39,242 nucleotides of DNA from Gammaproteobacteria bacterium (GTDB lineage: Bacteria; Pseudomonadota; Gammaproteobacteria; Pseudomonadales; Halieaceae), in contig JAACDF010000159.1 of NCBI GenBank assembly GCA_009937065.1, positions 1-39,242 on the forward strand, written 5' to 3'. Below, one piece after another: positions 1 through 8,485 of this stretch. Positions within the stretch are counted from its first letter, which is position 1; every line of letters starts with the position of its first letter. The notes under the pieces were generated by a model. The model ran no database searches. It saw only the letters and a program-made list of their open reading frames with translations, and was not told the DNA's origin. Both the position numbers and the translations under genes were made by a program.

Positions 1-141
1 GAGCTTGAAGAAGATTATCTCGATAAGGCATGGGGATTAGAGCCCGAGTCCAGATTGTCGTGTCAGGCCATTGTCGGTGATGAGCCTCTGGTGGTCGAAA
101 TTCCGAAATACACGATCAATCACGCCTCCGAGAAGCATTAA
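1..141 (+). CDS. fdx: ISC-type [2Fe-2S] ferredoxin, C-terminal part
   Basis: The reading frame is open from the first base and gives 46 residues before TAA. The translation contains [16 protein letters not shown] and [12 protein letters not shown], which matches the C-terminal third of the adrenodoxin-type ferredoxin of the ISC iron-sulfur assembly operon, including the last cluster-ligand cysteine in RLSCQA. The protein supplies electrons for Fe-S cluster assembly in the cytoplasm. The start and the other ligands lie outside the window. In related genomes fdx is followed by the small gene iscX. Here only 118 bases separate it from ndk, and no iscX frame is present. Confidence 0.93.
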   Translation, partial: ELEEDYLDKAWGLEPESRLSCQAIVGDEPLVVEIPKYTINHASEKH

Positions 142-160
142 AAAGCACACTTTTGTTGCC

Positions 161-189
161 ATGACAGGCTGAGTCAAAGGCCTTATACT
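161..189 (+). promoter_or_regulatory. sigma70-type promoter of ndk
   Basis: ATGACA (161-166) and TATACT (184-189) each match the -35 and -10 consensus at five of six positions and are 17 bases apart. The predicted transcript starts near 196, about 64 bases before the ndk start codon. The site lies in the only sizeable gap of the block, so ndk and the genes behind it probably have their own transcription start, separate from the ISC operon. Confidence 0.65.
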
Positions 190-259
190 CCGCGCGCGCT
201 AACAGGTAGGCCCTCTATCAACCCGGTTGGCGACACTTATTTATCATCAGGAGACATTC

Positions 260-685
260 ATGTCGGTTGAACAAACTCTTTCGATCATTAAGCCAGATGC
301 CGTTGCTAAAAACGTCACTGGTCAAATCAACTCGCGCTTTGAAGCTGCGGGGCTACAGATTGTTGCTCAAAAGATGCTTCGATTGTCTGATGAGGTCGCA
401 GGTGGGTTTTATGCCGAGCACAAGGAACGACCTTTTTACCCAGATCTCGTGGCATTTATGACTTCAGGACCGGTAGTTGTTCAGGTCCTCGAGGGAGAGG
501 GCGCAATCCTGAAAAACCGCGAGCTGATGGGGGCGACTAACCCGGCAGACGCCGATGCAGGAACGATTCGTGCAGACTTTGCTAAATCAATCGACGCTAA
601 CGCAGTCCACGGATCAGACTCACCCGCATCAGCGGCAAGAGAAATAGCGTACTTCTTCGCTGCCAGTGATCTTTGCAGTCGATAA
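260..685 (+). CDS. ndk: Nucleoside diphosphate kinase
   Basis: This 141-residue protein is full length for bacterial Ndk. It transfers the gamma phosphate of ATP to other NDPs through a phospho-histidine and balances NTP and dNTP pools in the cytoplasm. The start [15 protein letters not shown] is typical, and the catalytic His117 lies in the signature NAVHGSDSP. The frame stays open upstream to a TTG at 227, but the ATG at 260 has a good ribosome binding site (AGGAGA at 249-254) and gives the family's normal N-terminus. It lies between fdx and rlmN as in Pseudomonas. Confidence 0.96.
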   Translation: MSVEQTLSIIKPDAVAKNVTGQINSRFEAAGLQIVAQKMLRLSDEVAGGFYAEHKERPFYPDLVAFMTSGPVVVQVLEGEGAILKNRELMGATNPADADAGTIRADFAKSIDANAVHGSDSPASAAREIAYFFAASDLCSR

Positions 686-704
686 GTAGCCAAGACTGAT
701 TCGT

Positions 705-1853
705 ATGCCGGACGCGCTCATTGCAACAACCGCTCCGGCCAGCAAGGTCAATCTGCTGGGCATGACACGTGCCCAGCTCGAATCTTTTTTTACCGATATT
801 GGCGAGAAGAAATTTCGCGCCCAGCAGGTGATGAAATGGATTCATCATCAGGGCGTGCGCGATTTTCAAGATATGACTAATCTTGGAAAGGCGCTCCGCG
901 ATCGACTTTCTCAGTCAGCGGAAATCACCCCACCAATCATCGACAGCCAGCAGGATTCAACGGATGGGACTCGAAAATGGGCCGTTAAGGTCGCTGGTGG
1001 TTCGCTTGTGGAGGCTGTCCTCATCCCGGAGGGGGATCGAGCCACCTTGTGTGTATCTTCTCAGGTGGGTTGTAGCCTAGATTGCAAGTTCTGCTCTACC
1101 GGTAAACAGGGGTTTCAGCGCGATTTAACAGCCGCTGAAATCATTGGTCAGGTTTGGTTGGCCATCGATTCTTATAACGGCTGGCAATCAGGGAAGGGTC
1201 GTGTGGTCACCAATGTTGTGATGATGGGTATGGGTGAGCCGCTGCTGAATTTCGATAACGTGGTGTCCTCCATGGAACTCATGTGTGACGATCTGGCTTA
1301 TGGACTATCCAAGCGTAAAGTAACTCTCTCTACGTCAGGCGTAGTGCCGGCTCTAGACCGGCTTGCAGACCTTTCGGATGTCAGCTTGGCGATATCGCTG
1401 CACGCACCAAATGATGCAATCCGCGATCAGATCGTTCCGATCAACAAGCGCTACCCCATCGCAAAGTTACTATCGTCGGCACGCGCCTACATTGACGCGC
1501 AGACCGATAAAAAGCGGGTCGTAACGATCGAGTACACCTTATTGGCGGGCGTAAACGACCAAGTGGAGCACGCGCAAGAATTAGCGCAGCTACTGGATGG
1601 TTACCCCTGTAAAATTAATCTCATTCCTTTCAACGACTTCCCCAACTCCGGTTTTAAACGACCCAGCGGGAATGCAGTTTCGCGATTTTGGAAGGTCTTG
1701 ATGGAAGCGGGATTCATCGTCACAGTACGGACAACACGGGGTGACGATATTGACGCAGCTTGTGGGCAGTTGGTGGGTGAGGTGAACGACCGAACCAAAC
1801 GTTCGGCCCGATATCGTGCACAATACGAAGACATAGACACTGCTGAGGGGTAG
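705..1853 (+). CDS. rlmN: Dual-specificity 23S rRNA A2503/tRNA A37 C2-methyltransferase
   Basis: This 382-residue radical-SAM enzyme methylates C2 of A2503 in 23S rRNA and of A37 in some tRNAs, which supports ribosome fidelity. The cluster motif CSLDCKFC gives ligands Cys123, Cys127 and Cys130. Cys353 in AACGQL corresponds to the methyl-carrying cysteine near the C-terminus. The N-terminal helical domain ([27 protein letters not shown]) is the usual one. The ATG at 705 lacks a clear Shine-Dalgarno sequence, but no better start precedes the conserved region. It sits 19 bases after ndk and 8 before pilW, so it is probably cotranscribed. Confidence 0.96.
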   Translation: MPDALIATTAPASKVNLLGMTRAQLESFFTDIGEKKFRAQQVMKWIHHQGVRDFQDMTNLGKALRDRLSQSAEITPPIIDSQQDSTDGTRKWAVKVAGGSLVEAVLIPEGDRATLCVSSQVGCSLDCKFCSTGKQGFQRDLTAAEIIGQVWLAIDSYNGWQSGKGRVVTNVVMMGMGEPLLNFDNVVSSMELMCDDLAYGLSKRKVTLSTSGVVPALDRLADLSDVSLAISLHAPNDAIRDQIVPINKRYPIAKLLSSARAYIDAQTDKKRVVTIEYTLLAGVNDQVEHAQELAQLLDGYPCKINLIPFNDFPNSGFKRPSGNAVSRFWKVLMEAGFIVTVRTTRGDDIDAACGQLVGEVNDRTKRSARYRAQYEDIDTAEG

Positions 1854-1861
1854 ACAACCCT

Positions 1862-2623
1862 GTGAAACATCTTTGCTCATTACTGATAATCGCGCTACTT
1901 GCTGGCTGTGTTGTCGAAACGAGTGGGCCTGAGCCTGCGGCGATCGATCCAGAGCGGGCCCTAGAACAGCGCGTTAGTCTTGCCCGACAGTACATAGGCA
2001 CCGGCGATTGGGAGAATGCCAAGCGCAACCTAGAGCTCGCGGCGGCGATTGATGCCGATAATGCGAATGTGCTTGAGGCCTTTGCGCTCGTTTACCAAAG
2101 CACCGGCGAATTTGAACTTGCTGAATACAATTTCAAAGAAGCATTGGATGCTGGGGCCGGATCCCGTGCGCTCAACAATTATGCTGCTTTCTTGTACGCT
2201 CGAGGTCGCTATCTTGAAGCGGCAGAGGCCTTTCGAGAGGTGACCACCGATACGCTTTACAGTGGACGCCCCAGAGCTTTTGTGAACCTTGGTTTGGCCG
2301 CGTTGCAGACTCAGCAGTTAGAAGAAGCAAAGTCGGCCTTTAGTCGAGCGCTTTCGATGGAGCCGCGAAACAGCACTGCGCTCCTCGAACTCACCCAAAT
2401 CGAAGTCACTAAGGGTGATGTAGCGGCCGCGAGTGGGTATTATGATCGCTACAGAGTAGGTACACGCAGACAGACTGCGCGTGCACTGATTCTCGGTGTG
2501 GAGATTGCGCGCTTAAATGGCGATGCAAACATGGAGGCCAGTAATATGTTGGCGCTCCGAAATCTATACGCCGAGACGCCGATATATAAGGCGTGGACAG
2601 CTGCCCAGAAGGAGCAGCGTTAA
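1862..2623 (+). CDS. pilW: Type IV pilus biogenesis/stability lipoprotein PilW (PilF), TPR protein
   Basis: This 253-residue protein starts at GTG. A short lipoprotein signal ends in LLAGC, so Cys16 is the predicted lipid anchor. The rest is a series of tetratricopeptide repeats (for example ANVLEAFALVYQSTGEFELAEYNFKEAL, written here only as its hallmark A-x-L-x-x-x-G pattern). PilW/PilF is an outer-membrane lipoprotein that helps the PilQ secretin assemble and stabilises type IV pili. Its place directly after rlmN is the conserved position of this gene. Normally rodZ follows; here ispG follows after only 30 bases. Confidence 0.9.
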   Translation: MKHLCSLLIIALLAGCVVETSGPEPAAIDPERALEQRVSLARQYIGTGDWENAKRNLELAAAIDADNANVLEAFALVYQSTGEFELAEYNFKEALDAGAGSRALNNYAAFLYARGRYLEAAEAFREVTTDTLYSGRPRAFVNLGLAALQTQQLEEAKSAFSRALSMEPRNSTALLELTQIEVTKGDVAAASGYYDRYRVGTRRQTARALILGVEIARLNGDANMEASNMLALRNLYAETPIYKAWTAAQKEQR

Positions 2624-2653
2624 TACGATAAGAACAATGTAGGGGAACTCTCG

Positions 2654-3781
2654 ATGAGTCAGGCTTCACCCATTAAACGCCGCAAGAGTCGTCAGATTAT
2701 GGTTGGCACTGTGCCAGTGGGTGGCGACGCCCCGATCAGTGTTCAGAGTATGACTAATACCGAAACCTGCGATGTCAACGCGACCCTGGCACAAATCAAT
2801 GCTATTGCTGAGGCGGGCGCTGATATCGTGAGGGTCTCAGTGCCTAGCATGGAGGCGGCTGAGGCCTTCAAGTCGATCCGACAACAGTCGCCGGTACCGC
2901 TGGTTGCCGATATCCATTTTGATCACAAAATTGCACTCCGGGTTGCCGAGTACGGAGTCGATTGTCTGCGCATCAACCCAGGTAACATAGGTAAAGAGCA
3001 AAAAGTTCGAGAGGTCATTGCCGCGTGTAAGGATAGGGGTATCCCCATTCGTATCGGTGTCAACGCGGGTTCGCTTGGAAAAGAATTGATGCGGAAGTAT
3101 CCCGAGCCCACTTCAGAAGCACTTATCGAATCGGCCCTGAAGAACGTGGATATTCTCGATCGCCATAACTTTCCGGACTTTAAGGTTAGTGTGAAAGCAT
3201 CCGAGGTATTTATGGCGGTGGCTGCCTATCGCGGTCTTGCTCAGCAGATTGAGCAGCCCCTGCACCTTGGCATCACGGAAGCGGGCGGTTTGCGTGGAGG
3301 CACCGTCAAGTCAGCGGTTGGTCTCGGCATGCTTCTCATGGAGGGTATTGGTGACACTCTGCGGGTTTCGCTTGCTGCAGACCCGGTTGAGGAGGTCAAG
3401 GTAGGCTTTGAGATCTTAAAAAGCCTGAAATTGCGCACTAACGGAATTAATTTTGTCGCCTGCCCAAGTTGTTCACGCCAAAACTTTGATGTTATCGGTA
3501 CAATGAACGAACTGGAGCGGCGATTGGAGGATATCCGAACGCCGATGGATGTGGCTGTTATTGGATGCATCGTCAACGGACCGGGAGAAGCGAAGGAAGC
3601 TGACGTTGGTTTGACAGGCGCAACCCCCAGTAATTTGATTTACCTCGATGGCGAGCCCGATCACAAAGTCAGCAATACAGATTTTGTTGATCATTTGGAG
3701 TCGGTCATCCGTAAGCGAGCCGAGAACCTGGAAGCCCAGCGTGCTCGAGAAGAAGCTGAGATTATTTCCAGCAGTCACTAG
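2654..3781 (+). CDS. ispG: 4-hydroxy-3-methylbut-2-enyl diphosphate synthase
   Basis: The penultimate enzyme of the MEP isoprenoid pathway. It converts methylerythritol cyclodiphosphate to HMBPP using a [4Fe-4S] cluster and a flavodoxin or ferredoxin donor. The 375-residue protein has the three ligands Cys270 and Cys273 (ACPSCSR) and Cys305 ([10 protein letters not shown]) at the same numbers as in E. coli, with Glu312 nearby. The N-terminal TIM-barrel begins after a basic stretch ([11 protein letters not shown]). AGGGGAAC at 2641-2648 serves the ATG. HisS follows 12 bases later, so the two are cotranscribed. Confidence 0.97.
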   Translation: MSQASPIKRRKSRQIMVGTVPVGGDAPISVQSMTNTETCDVNATLAQINAIAEAGADIVRVSVPSMEAAEAFKSIRQQSPVPLVADIHFDHKIALRVAEYGVDCLRINPGNIGKEQKVREVIAACKDRGIPIRIGVNAGSLGKELMRKYPEPTSEALIESALKNVDILDRHNFPDFKVSVKASEVFMAVAAYRGLAQQIEQPLHLGITEAGGLRGGTVKSAVGLGMLLMEGIGDTLRVSLAADPVEEVKVGFEILKSLKLRTNGINFVACPSCSRQNFDVIGTMNELERRLEDIRTPMDVAVIGCIVNGPGEAKEADVGLTGATPSNLIYLDGEPDHKVSNTDFVDHLESVIRKRAENLEAQRAREEAEIISSSH

Positions 3782-3793
3782 GACAAATAGTCA

Positions 3794-5074
3794 ATGAGTC
3801 AGTACCGCGCTATTCGGGGAATGGTTGATGTTCTACCCGACGAGACACCGCTGTGGCAGATGCTTGAGCAAACTGCCCGTGACGTGTTGGCTGCTCATGG
3901 GTATGCCGAGATTCGCACTCCGATCGTAGAAAATACGGAACTATTTGCCCGTTCAATTGGCGAAGTGACCGACATTGTCGAGAAGGAGATGTACTCATTT
4001 CCCGACAGAAATGATGACAGTCTATCGCTTAGACCGGAGGGGACTGCCAGTACCGTTCGTGCCGCGGTTCAGCATAACTTGATTCAGTCACCGCAACGCG
4101 TTTGGTATATGGGACCGATGTTCCGATATGAGCGACCTCAAAAGGGCCGTCAGCGTCAGTTTCATCAGTTGGGGGTTGAGACCTTTGGAGTCGCGGGACC
4201 CGAGCAAGATGCCGAGTTATTGCTGATGTGCCGGCAGTGGTGGACACGACTCGGTATCAACGACGAACTGACTCTGGAGCTGAACACCATTGGCAGTCCC
4301 GAGGCACGGGCCTCTTACAAGGCGGCGTTGACAGAGTACCTGCGCGAGCGCTTTGATGCGCTGGACGAGGACAGTCAGCGCCGATTAGATACCAATCCCC
4401 TGAGGATTCTGGATAGCAAATCAGCCAGCACGCAGGCGATATTAGATGATGCACCGTCAATGACGGACCACTTGGATGAGGAGTCCAAGGCGCATCATGA
4501 ACGTCTTTGCCAGCTTTTGGATATGGCGGGTTTGTCCTACTCCATCAATACTCGTCTTGTGCGAGGCTTGGACTATTACAACAAGACGGTTTTTGAGTGG
4601 ACAACCGAGAAGCTTGGCGCACAGGCGACGGTCTGTGGCGGTGGGCGCTACGACATGATGGTGAGCCAGTTTGGTGGCAGAGCGACACCAGCCTCAGGAT
4701 TTGCTGCCGGTCTTGAGCGTCTGGTATTGCTCATGCAAACGCTCAACCTCGATGCAACATTCGATCCCGATCTGTACATCGTGAGTTCTGACGAAAATGC
4801 CTTTGGCCAAGCGATGCTCGAGGCAGATAGAATACGCGCTGAATTTCCCGGACTGGGTGTTGTCCAACACCTTGGAGGCGGCAGCTTCAAGAGTCAGTTC
4901 AAGCGAGCTGATAAAAGTGGAGCCGCGTGGGCAATGGTATTTGGCGAGGAGGAGATGGTCTCAGGCAAGGTGACCTTGAAACCTCTGCGAGCCAATGAAC
5001 AGCAAATGACTCTCTCGAGAGAGGAGTTGGATACATTTTTGGGTCAGTTAGAACGGCTGACGAATGAGTATTGA
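3794..5074 (+). CDS. hisS: Histidyl-tRNA synthetase
   Basis: A class II aminoacyl-tRNA synthetase of 426 residues, the normal length. The N-terminus AIRGMVDVLPDETPLW, the motif 2 region (GPMFRYERPQKGRQRQFHQ) and the histidine-specific loop LVRGLDYYNKTVFEW are all intact. The C-terminal anticodon-binding domain starts at about residue 325 (PDLYIVSSDENAF). The gene lies between ispG and yfgM, as is standard. The stop codon overlaps the Shine-Dalgarno sequence of yfgM. Confidence 0.97.
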   Translation: MSQYRAIRGMVDVLPDETPLWQMLEQTARDVLAAHGYAEIRTPIVENTELFARSIGEVTDIVEKEMYSFPDRNDDSLSLRPEGTASTVRAAVQHNLIQSPQRVWYMGPMFRYERPQKGRQRQFHQLGVETFGVAGPEQDAELLLMCRQWWTRLGINDELTLELNTIGSPEARASYKAALTEYLRERFDALDEDSQRRLDTNPLRILDSKSASTQAILDDAPSMTDHLDEESKAHHERLCQLLDMAGLSYSINTRLVRGLDYYNKTVFEWTTEKLGAQATVCGGGRYDMMVSQFGGRATPASGFAAGLERLVLLMQTLNLDATFDPDLYIVSSDENAFGQAMLEADRIRAEFPGLGVVQHLGGGSFKSQFKRADKSGAAWAMVFGEEEMVSGKVTLKPLRANEQQMTLSREELDTFLGQLERLTNEY

Positions 5075-5084
5075 GGAGTAGGTA

Positions 5085-5750
5085 GTGGCTGATCATCTTC
5101 AAGAAGAAGAGCAGTTAGAGGCAATTTCCCAATGGTGGCAAGAGAATCGCGTATCAGTGATTGCAGCAGTTGTGCTCACTCTCGGGGGCACCATTGGCTG
5201 GTCGCAGTATGAGGACTACATCAGTGAGAATGCGGTGGCTGCCGCAGACGCTTACGACAGTCTTTTGCAGGAGCGGGAGTCGGGAGAGGCGGCAGAGGAG
5301 CTAGCCCTAATCAGTGCTGGACTGCGAGAGTCGCATGCGGGTGAGACCTTTGCAGACTTTGCTTCGCTTCAGGTCGCAGCGGCCGCCGTCGAAGCAGGCA
5401 ATCTGGTGCTGGCCCGTGCCGAACTCGAATCGGTCATGGCGAGTGTGGAATTAGACTCAACTTTGGGTCAGTTGGTCCAGCTGCGACTGGCTCGTGTCAT
5501 GGCAGCGTCCGGTGACGAAGCGGGAGCAGTCGCCATTCTCGTACAGGGGAGTAGTTCTTTTCCTGCTAGTTACGCCCAGGCACTAGGCGATATCCATTTA
5601 GCGGCTGGGCGAGAGGCTGAGGCGTTGCTCGCCTATGAGTCAGCCCAGACCGAATCGTTGGCGCTAGGCGGTCAACTGGGTCTTGTGGATCTTAAAGTGA
5701 GCGGGCTTTCGCTCCGTGATGCGGACGATTCCGTTGAGGATTCACAATAA
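5085..5750 (+). CDS. yfgM: YfgM/UPF0070 family inner-membrane TPR protein
   Basis: A 221-residue bitopic membrane protein with a short acidic cytoplasmic N-terminus (HLQEEEQLEAISQWWQEN), one helix at about residues 24-42 (VSVIAAVVLTLGGTIGW), and a periplasmic TPR-like domain rich in Ala and Glu. In E. coli YfgM sits at the SecYEG translocon with PpiD and hands proteins to periplasmic chaperones. The GTG start has GAGGAG at 5073-5078. Its TAA overlaps the ATG of bamB by one base, so the two are translationally coupled. A link to outer-membrane protein export follows from the neighbour. Confidence 0.87.
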   Translation: MADHLQEEEQLEAISQWWQENRVSVIAAVVLTLGGTIGWSQYEDYISENAVAAADAYDSLLQERESGEAAEELALISAGLRESHAGETFADFASLQVAAAAVEAGNLVLARAELESVMASVELDSTLGQLVQLRLARVMAASGDEAGAVAILVQGSSSFPASYAQALGDIHLAAGREAEALLAYESAQTESLALGGQLGLVDLKVSGLSLRDADDSVEDSQ

Positions 5751-6922
5751 TGAAGTTATGTAGGCTACTGACAACTAGCTTGTTGATGCTACTTATCAGC
5801 GGATGTAGCACGATTCAGGAATGGTTTGACTCCGAGGATGTAGACGTAACTGCGCCTGTCGAGCTCGAGCGAATCGATGCGAAGGTTGCTGTTAAAAAGC
5901 GGTGGTCAACGAAGATCGGTGATGGTCAGGGTGACGGATTCTACAAAATAACGCCCACGTTAATCGATGGGGTACTTTACGTCGCCTCTAGCGACGGCGA
6001 GGTTGCCGCTGTCAGTGCTGCCAACGGTGATCGACTGTGGCGTGTTGAATTGGAACGCCCCTTGTCTGGTGGCGTGTCGTACCATAATGGCAGTCTCTAT
6101 CTCGGGGGAGCTGACGGTTCCGTACTGCAGCTTTCCGCAGATAACGGTACGGTTGAGTGGGAAGCAGCGGTGTCAGGTGAGGTTCTTGCAGCCCCAGCAG
6201 TTTCTGACGATTGGATCATTGTGCAGACCTATGACGGTAAGTTGCTGGGTTTCCCTCCCGGCGCTGACCAGCCCTCTTGGACGTTTACCAGTGATGTACC
6301 AGTCCTTACATTGCGGGGCACCTCAACTCCCATCCTAGTGGGTGGTAATGCTGTCGCCGGGTTTGGCGATGGCAAGGTTGTCGCTGTCGATGTCAATTCT
6401 GGCAATATTTCTTGGGAGGCGCGCATTGGTGTACCGCAAGGTAGTTCCGAGATAGATCGCATCGTCGATGTGGATGGCGCTATGACACAGCAAGGCATTG
6501 AGCTTTTTGTCGCTAGCTATCAGGGGCGCGTCGCAGCGCTGGATAGTCGCACCGGACGTAAACTGTGGCAGCAGAATGTGTCGTCCGTGACCGGCACGCA
6601 CGTGGGCTTCGGAAACGTATATGTGGCGGACGTTGATGGGACGTTAAGCGCCTTTCTGCGTACCGGACAAGGTGTCAGATGGCAAAATATTGAACTTGGT
6701 TATCGAGAATTATCGCGACCGACACCCGTTAGCAGCTATGTAGCGACGGTAGATTTTGAGGGCTATTTGCACCTTCTCTCTCAAGTCGATGGACAAATTG
6801 TTGGTCGAGCCAAGATTGGTGGCGATGCGGCGCGTGCCGACATGATTGCCGACAGTGGACGCCTTATTATTTACGCCGACAATGGCCAATTGCTCGCCTA
6901 TGAGCTAGAGACCCTGGACTAA
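5750..6922 (+). CDS. bamB: Outer-membrane protein assembly factor BamB (lipoprotein)
   Basis: The 390-residue protein carries a lipoprotein signal ending LLISGC, with Cys19 as anchor. It then has PQQ-type beta-propeller repeats recognisable by blades such as DGVLYVASSDGEVAAV, GSLYLGGADGSVLQL and GNVYVADVDGTLSAF. BamB is part of the BAM complex on the periplasmic face of the outer membrane and assists BamA in inserting beta-barrels. Length and gene order (yfgM-bamB-der) are standard. Confidence 0.94.
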   Translation: MKLCRLLTTSLLMLLISGCSTIQEWFDSEDVDVTAPVELERIDAKVAVKKRWSTKIGDGQGDGFYKITPTLIDGVLYVASSDGEVAAVSAANGDRLWRVELERPLSGGVSYHNGSLYLGGADGSVLQLSADNGTVEWEAAVSGEVLAAPAVSDDWIIVQTYDGKLLGFPPGADQPSWTFTSDVPVLTLRGTSTPILVGGNAVAGFGDGKVVAVDVNSGNISWEARIGVPQGSSEIDRIVDVDGAMTQQGIELFVASYQGRVAALDSRTGRKLWQQNVSSVTGTHVGFGNVYVADVDGTLSAFLRTGQGVRWQNIELGYRELSRPTPVSSYVATVDFEGYLHLLSQVDGQIVGRAKIGGDAARADMIADSGRLIIYADNGQLLAYELETLD

Positions 6923-6927
6923 CCCTC

Positions 6928-8346
6928 ATGCTTCCCGTCATTGCGTTGGTAGGACGCCCCAATGTAGGGAAGTCTACGCTGTTCAATCAGCTCACAAAGA
7001 CCCGCGATGCCCTCGTGGCTGACTACTCTGGTCTGACCCGTGATCGAAAGTATGGTGAAGGCCGCTGCGACGAGCAGCGTTTCATGGTGATTGATACCGG
7101 CGGCATCACCGGAGAGGAAGACGGAATTGACGCTGCGATGGCAGCACAGTCGTTGGCTGCCATCGACGAGGCCGATGTCGTTTTGTTGATGGTTGATGGC
7201 CGCGCGGGCTTGCAGGTGGGAGACCAGAGTCTGGTTAAATTACTTCGTGAGCGAAATAAACCGTTTGAGCTTGTGGTGAACAAAATTGACGGTGTTGGCG
7301 AGGACGTCGCTGCGAGCGACTTCCATAGCTTAGGGATTGCGCAGTTACATACTATTGCCGCGACCCATAACCGTGGTGTGCGGACGATGATCGCTGAGGT
7401 GATGGCCCCGTTTGGTGACACTGATGCCGAGTCGGATGAGGCAGGTTCCGGTATTCGAGTTGCCGTGGTTGGTCGGCCTAATGTGGGTAAGTCGACCCTA
7501 GTAAACCGTCTATTAGGTGAAGATCGTGTGGTTGTTTTCGATCAACCTGGCACAACACGCGACAGTGTCTTTATTGAGTACGAACGACACGGTCATGCCT
7601 ACACTCTGATTGATACGGCAGGCGTGCGGCGGCGCAAAAACGTTAAAGAGACGGTTGAGAAATTTTCGATCGTTAAAACCCTCAAAGCTATAGATCAAGC
7701 AAACGTTGTGATTCTGCTGATGGACGCTCACGAGGGTGTGGTGGAGCAGGATCTGCACCTCCTCGGTCAATGCATTGAGGCGGGCCGAGGACTGGTGGTC
7801 GCTCTTAATAAATGGGACGGCATGGAGTCAGATGAACGTGAGCGTGTGAAAGTTGAACTTCAACGTCGCCTGCTCTTCGTGGATTATGCTGATATCCACT
7901 TCATCTCAGCGTTGCATGGGACGGGCGTCGGACACCTCTATGAGTCGATACACGGTGCCTACGAGTCTGCGACACGCAAACTAACGACACCACGATTGAC
8001 GCAGTTATTGGAGGATATTGTCTCTAGTCATCCTCCCCCTGTTGTAAGTGGTCGACGTGTAAAGCTCCGCTATGCACACATGGGTGGCCATAATCCACCG
8101 CGTATTGTCATTCACGGTAACTCCACTGATAACCTACCGCAGAGCTATGTCAAATACCTTGAGAACGCGTTTCGGCGTCACCTTGAGTTATCCGGGACAC
8201 CCATACGCATTGAGCTGCGAACCGGTGATAACCCCTATGCAGGGCGCCGGAACAAGTTGACCGAGCGCCAGGTTCAGCGCCGCCGCCGCATGGTGTCGCA
8301 TATCAAGAAGTCCGAAAAGAAGCGAAAACACAAGAAAACCCAATAG
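6928..8346 (+). CDS. der: Ribosome-associated GTPase Der (EngA)
   Basis: The protein has 472 residues and two tandem GTPase domains, the hallmark of Der. GRPNVGKS occurs at residues 9-16 and again at 182-189. The G3 motifs DTGG and DTAG and the G4 motifs NKID and NKWD are present. The C-terminal KH-like domain (about 360-440) ends in a very basic tail (KKSEKKRKHKKTQ). Der is needed for 50S subunit maturation. It closes the block. I see no convincing intrinsic terminator in the 139 bases before aceA. Confidence 0.96.
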   Translation: MLPVIALVGRPNVGKSTLFNQLTKTRDALVADYSGLTRDRKYGEGRCDEQRFMVIDTGGITGEEDGIDAAMAAQSLAAIDEADVVLLMVDGRAGLQVGDQSLVKLLRERNKPFELVVNKIDGVGEDVAASDFHSLGIAQLHTIAATHNRGVRTMIAEVMAPFGDTDAESDEAGSGIRVAVVGRPNVGKSTLVNRLLGEDRVVVFDQPGTTRDSVFIEYERHGHAYTLIDTAGVRRRKNVKETVEKFSIVKTLKAIDQANVVILLMDAHEGVVEQDLHLLGQCIEAGRGLVVALNKWDGMESDERERVKVELQRRLLFVDYADIHFISALHGTGVGHLYESIHGAYESATRKLTTPRLTQLLEDIVSSHPPPVVSGRRVKLRYAHMGGHNPPRIVIHGNSTDNLPQSYVKYLENAFRRHLELSGTPIRIELRTGDNPYAGRRNKLTERQVQRRRRMVSHIKKSEKKRKHKKTQ

Positions 8347-8485
8347 CTTTTTAGCAGGTCAGTTTCTCGCCCAGTTATTCAAGTAGATTATGAGCGAGAT
8401 ACAAGTCATTTATTTCACAAATATAAGTGAGTGTCTCATAGTTCGCCCATCAACAATGACGCCGTAAAACGCGCGGGGATGGACC

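Noticed and set aside
227-259. TTG start that would lengthen Ndk by 11 residues
   Set aside because: The ATG at 260 has a better ribosome site and gives the family's normal N-terminus and His117 numbering.
7023-7421. 132-codon minus-strand open frame
   Set aside because: It is a shadow of der, with low-complexity Ser/Thr/Pro composition and no domain.
8347-8485. Promoter or operator before aceA
   Set aside because: TATAAG at 8422-8427 has no acceptable -35, and the ATGAG/CTCAT repeat there is only five bases, so nothing could be supported.
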